A stretch of 64,000 bases of DNA from NCBI GenBank assembly GCA_021442155.1, contig JAKCPB010000361.1, forward strand, positions 1-64,000, written 5' to 3'. A model generated the notes under the pieces. It was not told the DNA's origin. It made no database searches and saw nothing but the letters and a program-made list of their open reading frames with translations. The translations under genes were made by a program, and so were the position numbers. The stretch comes from Cymbidium sinense (Eukaryota > Streptophyta > Magnoliopsida > Asparagales > Orchidaceae). Shown here piece after piece: positions 57,854 through 64,000 of the stretch (position 1 is the first letter of the stretch; each line of letters begins with the position of its first letter).

Positions 57854-58051
57854 CTATTTCTTTATTTCCCCATGAATTGTATACTTTTGACAATAGCGAC
57901 AAAATTTTCTAAATTCTAGTCGATTGGGTGTGTGTCGATTCTTTTGAGTAATATATCTAGAAATGCCCGGCGATTTTTTATTGACACCCTTTCGAACACA
58001 ACAGGTACATTCCAAAATAACTATAATTCTAATATCTTTACCCTTGGCCAT
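57854..58051 (-). CDS. rpl33: rpl33, ribosomal protein bL33, copy 2, intact frame
   Basis: 65 residues from MAKGKDIRI to IHGEIKK, the family length. An in-frame ATG five codons upstream (58066) exists, but MAKGK is the conserved start. Two Cys pairs (CTCC near residue 17; CRYC near residue 54) are present. It lies upstream of rps18 on the same strand, as in plastids. Confidence 0.93.
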   Translation of the reverse strand: MAKGKDIRIIVILECTCCVRKGVNKKSPGISRYITQKNRHTPNRLEFRKFCRYCQKYTIHGEIKK

Positions 58052-58655
58052 GAACCTCCTTTTCATTTTGGATCGACTTCACTTTAGAACTCTCTTCATT
58101 TTCTTTTGATCCGAACCAAAGAAAAGAAAAGAAAAAAGAATCTATTCTATATCTATACTGTATTAACTATATTAATAAACTATATTAATAAAAGTTATTA
58201 ACTAGAAATGGAATTTGTAAATATTTTCTTTTTCTAATTCTAATAATTCGAATGACTTCTAAGTACTATAAAAAAAAGAATTACTATTAATTAATATAAC
58301 TATAAAGAAAAGAGTCATATTCATTAATAGAATAATATTACAAATATCATAATAATTAAATAATTAATTAATACAATTTTTTCTAACTATGAATTCTTCC
58401 TATCCTAATCTCAGTATCTTCTTCTTCTTTCTATGTTAGAATTTCGTGGAACCGCCCCTAGACTGGATCCACATTTCCATTTATTTTCCCCAAAATTCTA
58501 TCGTAGATTCACTGTATTTTGACTGAGGTTCGATACACTCTTTCTCTTTCTTTTTTGAGAATAGAAAAGAAAAAGGAGGCGAAATTGGAGCCATGTTACG
58601 TAGAATTGTATCTCAAATCTTCTTCATTTTTTCACAGATCAATAAAAGAATTCAA
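58052..58655. other. rpl33-psaJ spacer, copy 2
   Basis: AT-rich, with short repeats of TAATATTA type near 58320-58380. Part of a 124-codon plus-strand frame that crosses psaJ antisense is chance. No gene. Confidence 0.65.
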
Positions 58656-58790
58656 TCAAGATGAAAAAAAAGGGAATGACAAGGCATCTGGAAATAAACG
58701 ATTAATTTCTATCAATAGACCTGCTAAAGACCCAAACCATAGAGTGGTTAGCACAGGTGCCGTTGAGAGATATGTTTTTATATCTCGCAT
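58656..58790 (-). CDS. psaJ: psaJ, photosystem I subunit IX, copy 2, intact frame
   Basis: 44 residues: [39 protein letters not shown] and PFFSS. One membrane helix; length is normal (42-44). It binds near the plastocyanin-side of photosystem I. Upstream of rpl33 on the same strand, as in plastids. Its copy at 31565-31682 is broken. Confidence 0.93.
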   Translation of the reverse strand: MRDIKTYLSTAPVLTTLWFGSLAGLLIEINRLFPDALSFPFFSS

Positions 58791-59145
58791 TGAAAATCCT
58801 CCTTCGTCTTTTCTTTTTTTTTTTTTTTCTTATTTATTTCAATTCTTTATTTATATTGTATATTGTAATACATATATAGTCTCTAATACATAGATCATAG
58901 ATAACCCGATATTTGAATTTTAGTTCAAGATTATTTGTTTTGCTTGAAATGAAATTCTAATTAGAATTACTAACTAAAATGCATATATATGTACAATGAT
59001 CCAGCAGATTCCATTTTGGCGCCCTCTAAAAGAATGATAAATAAATTATCTACCTATCTATATAGAGATGGTAGAGCAAAAAAAGAAGGATGTGGAAAAC
59101 AAGACATGGATTTTATACAATGGACACTGTACAACAATCTTTAAA

Positions 59146-59218
59146 AGGGATGTAGCACTGCTTGGTAGCGCATTTGTTTTGGGTACAAAATGTCACAGGT
59201 TCAAATCCTGTCATCCCT
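59146..59218 (+). tRNA. trnP-UGG: tRNA-Pro (UGG), nearly intact
   Basis: 73 bases with paired acceptor AGGGATG/CATCCCT, anticodon loop TTTGGGT (UGG) on a paired stem TTTGT/ACAAA, and T-arm ACAGG-TTCAAAT-CCTGT. The D-stem reads GCAC against GCGC, one mismatch caused by a CG-to-CA change. Apart from that it folds. Position between psaJ and trnW is as in plastids. Absent from copy 1. Confidence 0.92.
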
Positions 59219-59379
59219 ACCTATTCTTTCTCCTATGGACAGTTAGGAGGTATTCATTGAATAAGATCGGGAAATTTTGGACATAATTTTTTATTTTTGC
59301 ATACTATATGCACACAAAACCCTCGGGTTAAAAAATCCTTTTCTTTACAATCGTATCTACTTTTATAGGATATAAGAAA

Positions 59380-59453
59380 GCGCTCTTAGTTCAGTTCGGT
59401 AGAACGCGGGTCTCCAAAACCCGATGTCGTAGGTTCAAATCCTACAGAGCGTG
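59380..59453 (+). tRNA. trnW-CCA: tRNA-Trp (CCA), intact
   Basis: 74 bases with all stems paired: acceptor GCGCTCT/AGAGCGT, D-arm GTTC-GAAC, anticodon stem CGGGT/ACCCG around CTCCAAA (CCA), T-arm GTAGG/CCTAC. This is the only tRNA in the window with no visible defect. Absent from copy 1. Confidence 0.95.
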
Positions 59454-59524
59454 ATTCCGTTTATGTTATGTCGAATTACAATGAAATAACTTAACAAAAC
59501 AAAGTAGAATTGCAACTTAAATTT

Positions 59525-59546
59525 GACCTCCTACAAAGAGGAGGTC
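59525..59546. terminator. petG/trnW-side hairpin
   Basis: GACCTCCT (59525-59532) pairs with AGGAGGTC (59539-59546) around a 6-base loop, about 25 bases past the petG stop on the minus strand. It probably stabilises the petL-petG transcript end. Confidence 0.7.
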
Positions 59547-59569
59547 AATCAAAAAAGAGATGTTACTTA

Positions 59570-59716
<147 letters not shown>

Positions 59717-59875
59717 CTATCCCTAAATATTAATCTGAATTATCCATGAATCTCAATGACCATGAATTGGCAATTGACGTGGGAAGAAACCATAGAATAC
59801 CTGAAATGAAATATTAGAGAGGCTTTGATTTTTATTTTTTGAAATTGTTTATTGAATTTCATTTCTTTCATTATT

Positions 59876-59969
59876 TCAAATAAGTCGTATCTTGTTCAAA
59901 CCAATAAATATAGCTGGGGTTATAGTTGAAGCAGCCAGTAAAACCAAAATAACTAGTTAGAATAGGCAT
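59876..59969 (-). pseudogene. petL: petL, cytochrome b6f subunit 6, frameshifted
   Basis: PetL is a 31-residue one-helix subunit. The start MPILTSYFGF is right. Bases are missing in the LLAAS word, and the rest is readable only in another frame (AASTITPAIFIGLNKIRLI). 94 nt against 96, upstream of petG as in plastids. Confidence 0.9.
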
Positions 59970-61056
<1,087 letters not shown>

Positions 61057-61066
61057 GAGGTTCCCA

Positions 61067-61316
<250 letters not shown>

Positions 61317-61435
61317 GAAAAAGAAAGAGTAATAGTAGGAATTCTCTTATCCCATTCGGAAGGATACTATCCTCATAATTATCCATGACTGTTTTTGTCT
61401 CTAGCATGACCACTTGATGAAAAAGAAGGGGGGAA

Positions 61436-61558
61436 ATGACCGATACTACTGGAAGGATTCCTCTTTGGCTGATAGGTACTGTAACTGGTATTCCTGTAAT
61501 CGGTTTAATAGGCATTTTCTTTTACGGATCCTATTCCGGGTTGGGTTCATCTCTGTAA
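61436..61558 (+). CDS. psbJ: psbJ, photosystem II subunit J, intact frame
   Basis: 40 residues, [20 protein letters not shown], then [20 protein letters not shown], the family length with one membrane helix. Last gene of psbE-psbF-psbL-psbJ, spacing as in plastids. Absent from copy 1 except for its last ten or so bases. Confidence 0.94.
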   Translation: MTDTTGRIPLWLIGTVTGIPVIGLIGIFFYGSYSGLGSSL

Positions 61559-61607
61559 TACTGTAATAATCATATGAAATATGAACCAGATTATATTGTA
61601 GACATGA

Positions 61608-61652
61608 AAGAGTAAGAGCTCAGTGGGGCCTTACCCCTGAGTTCTTACTCTT
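61608..61652. terminator. psbJ 3' hairpin
   Basis: Arm AAGAGTAAGAGCTCAGTGGG pairs with CCCTGAGTTCTTACTCTT-side sequence, with one G-T wobble and a small bulge, 50 bases past the psbJ stop. A 3'-end stabilising hairpin of the psbE operon. Confidence 0.78.
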
Positions 61653-62105
61653 AAAGAGACTTTGATATATTCAAAAACATATGGAATCTCAGTCAACATA
61701 ATCCAAATATTATATTTTTAGAAATGGAAATGACAAAATGGATCCCTTTATCGGATGTTTCAAGCCACTTTATTCTATTCCTTTTTTCTTATGATGTTTT
61801 TGAATAATTGAATCTATTGACTGATTCATAGTTTCTGTCGTTTCTAACATAATAATAAATATTATGTTCATATTTTGAATATGAAGCAACAAGAAAGGAG
61901 GAATCCATCGATTTTATGAAGAATCCAATACCTATGGATTTATCCTTATGAAACATCCTGCAAATCCTTTTCTTTTTATACTCAACTCTTTCTACTAAAC
62001 TAAAGCAAATAATAAAAAGAAAAAAACTCTATTTTTCCTATATCATTCTATCGATCAACAAGAAGTTGGCACTTTTACCAACTTTATTTTAAGGAATTTC
62101 TAGAT
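61653..62105. other. psbJ-petA spacer
   Basis: AT-rich, colinear with 31927-32286 in copy 1 up to about 62046. No gene. Confidence 0.65.
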
Positions 62106-63053
<948 letters not shown>

Positions 63054-63293
63054 GGTCCAATCATTGATCCCCGGAATTTCTACAATAAATTCGATAGGTA
63101 ACCAGTAGAATTCCCTATCCACAAGTTTGCCATTGTATTGATTGTACTGAAATAATTGTACTGGTGGAATATAGTATGAATACCTTGAGTTGAAAAGGTA
63201 GAAGTATAAAGAATAAGTAAGATGAAAAATGATTTCTTTATACACGAAGAAAGATTCTGATTTGATTGATATCAAATAATGAATTATTCATTC

Positions 63294-63980
63294 TTATTCA
63301 TTCATTGAATGATAAATTACTACAAGCGAAGGAGATACACGATTTAAAAAATGGAAGATCCAATATTTCACAATTGTATCTAGAATCACTGGAAAAGTGG
63401 AAACAAGACCAGATATAATCTGATCATTCTGAGCCAATCCAAAATCGTTGTAGATCGAACCAATCATTAGTTCCCAACCATGGGTTGAGTGAAACCCGAT
63501 CCATAAATCAGTAACTAAAAGAATTGAAAAAGCTTTGATTGTATCACTTAAGTTATAGAGAAATTCCTGAATCCAAGAATTTAGAATGAAAAGTTCTTCA
63601 TTACCCAAAAAAAAATAACCACTTAGTATAGCGAACAGATTAGGTTTGTAGAGAAATGCAAAATTATATGGAAATGAGATTCATTTTGTCTTTGGACCAA
63701 TTGTATTGTTTCCTTGTGCATTCCTATACGAAACCTTTGCATATGTGTCTCCGAGTACTCCTTTATCATTTCGTCCAACAGGAATAGTTCTTCTAATTCC
63801 ATAAATTTTTCTAGAACATTTTTCTCTTGAATATCATTCAAAAGGATTTCGGATTGCCTGGTATTCCACCAATGAAGAACCCAAGTTTCTAGACATTTCT
63901 TAAATGAGAGAGAAACCCACCAGGGCAAAAGAGTATAGACACAAGATATGGGAGGAAGCCAATGCTTTCTTTTTTTTCAT
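63294..63980 (-). pseudogene. cemA: cemA, plastid envelope membrane protein, broken
   Basis: CemA (229 residues) sits in the inner envelope and affects inorganic carbon uptake. The start [13 protein letters not shown] lies at 63980. Two frameshifts split it: [35 protein letters not shown] (63623-63928), then [40 protein letters not shown] to VVIYHSMNE with stop at 63294. All its membrane segments are present. 687 nt against 690, so it is among the mildest cases. Confidence 0.94.
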
Positions 63981-64000
63981 TCTGTATCCGTGATGTAAAT

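Noticed and set aside
58519..58893. 124-codon plus-strand frame across psaJ
   Set aside because: It is the antisense shadow of the intact psaJ frame (58656-58790) plus T-rich spacer.

Overview
The window is made entirely of flowering-plant plastid DNA as far as I can recognise it, but it is not a working stretch of chloroplast chromosome. About 50 plastid genes or gene fragments from the large single-copy region can be identified. Nearly every protein gene longer than about 130 codons carries several frameshifts or stops, most tRNAs have lost bases, and four blocks are joined in a non-plastid order with duplications, inversions and deletions. The best reading is plastid DNA moved into the nuclear (less likely mitochondrial) genome. 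Part of the damage may instead be consensus error in a long-read assembly. I cannot name the species. The gene order inside the blocks is the ancestral angiosperm order (rbcL next to accD), so the legume 50-kb inversion is not indicated.

Layout. Block I (about 1-21.2 kb): an inverted piece of rpoB at the left edge, an unrecognised stretch, a decayed trnC, then rpoB-rpoC1-rpoC2-rps2-atpI-atpH-atpF-atpA-trnR-trnG-trnS-psbI-psbK-trnQ. A 1.2-kb junction zone with a 60-bp accD piece follows. Block II (22.35-49.2 kb): petB-psbH-psbN-psbT-psbB-clpP-5'rps12-rpl20-rps18-rpl33-psaJ. It then has a 2.6-kb deletion that removed trnP to psbJ, and a jump to trnT-GGU with psbD-upstream-like spacer in the place of petA and cemA. 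It continues ycf4-psaI-accD-rbcL-atpB-atpE-trnM-trnV-(ndhC missing)-ndhK-ndhJ-trnF-trnL-trnT-rps4-trnS-ycf3, where ycf3 is cut inside exon 2. Block III (49.2-49.46 kb): an inverted scrap of rpoC1 with serial short repeats. Block IV (49.46-64.0 kb): a second direct copy of petB to psaJ that keeps what copy 1 lost, trnP-trnW-petG-petL-psbE-psbF-psbL-psbJ-petA-cemA.

Function. In a plastid these genes encode the bacterial-type RNA polymerase, ATP synthase, cytochrome b6f, photosystem I and II subunits, Rubisco large subunit, NDH subunits, acetyl-CoA carboxylase beta, the ClpP1 protease and ribosomal proteins. Here only short frames remain open: psbH, psbT, psaI, psbL, psbJ, and in copy 2 also rpl20, rps18, rpl33 and psaJ. 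No coordinated function is expected. No mobile element, CRISPR array, nuclear gene or bacterial gene was recognised, and I found no new biological system. The notable content is the rearrangement history, the chimeric junctions, and a striking concentration of small losses at CpG-containing, GC-rich words.
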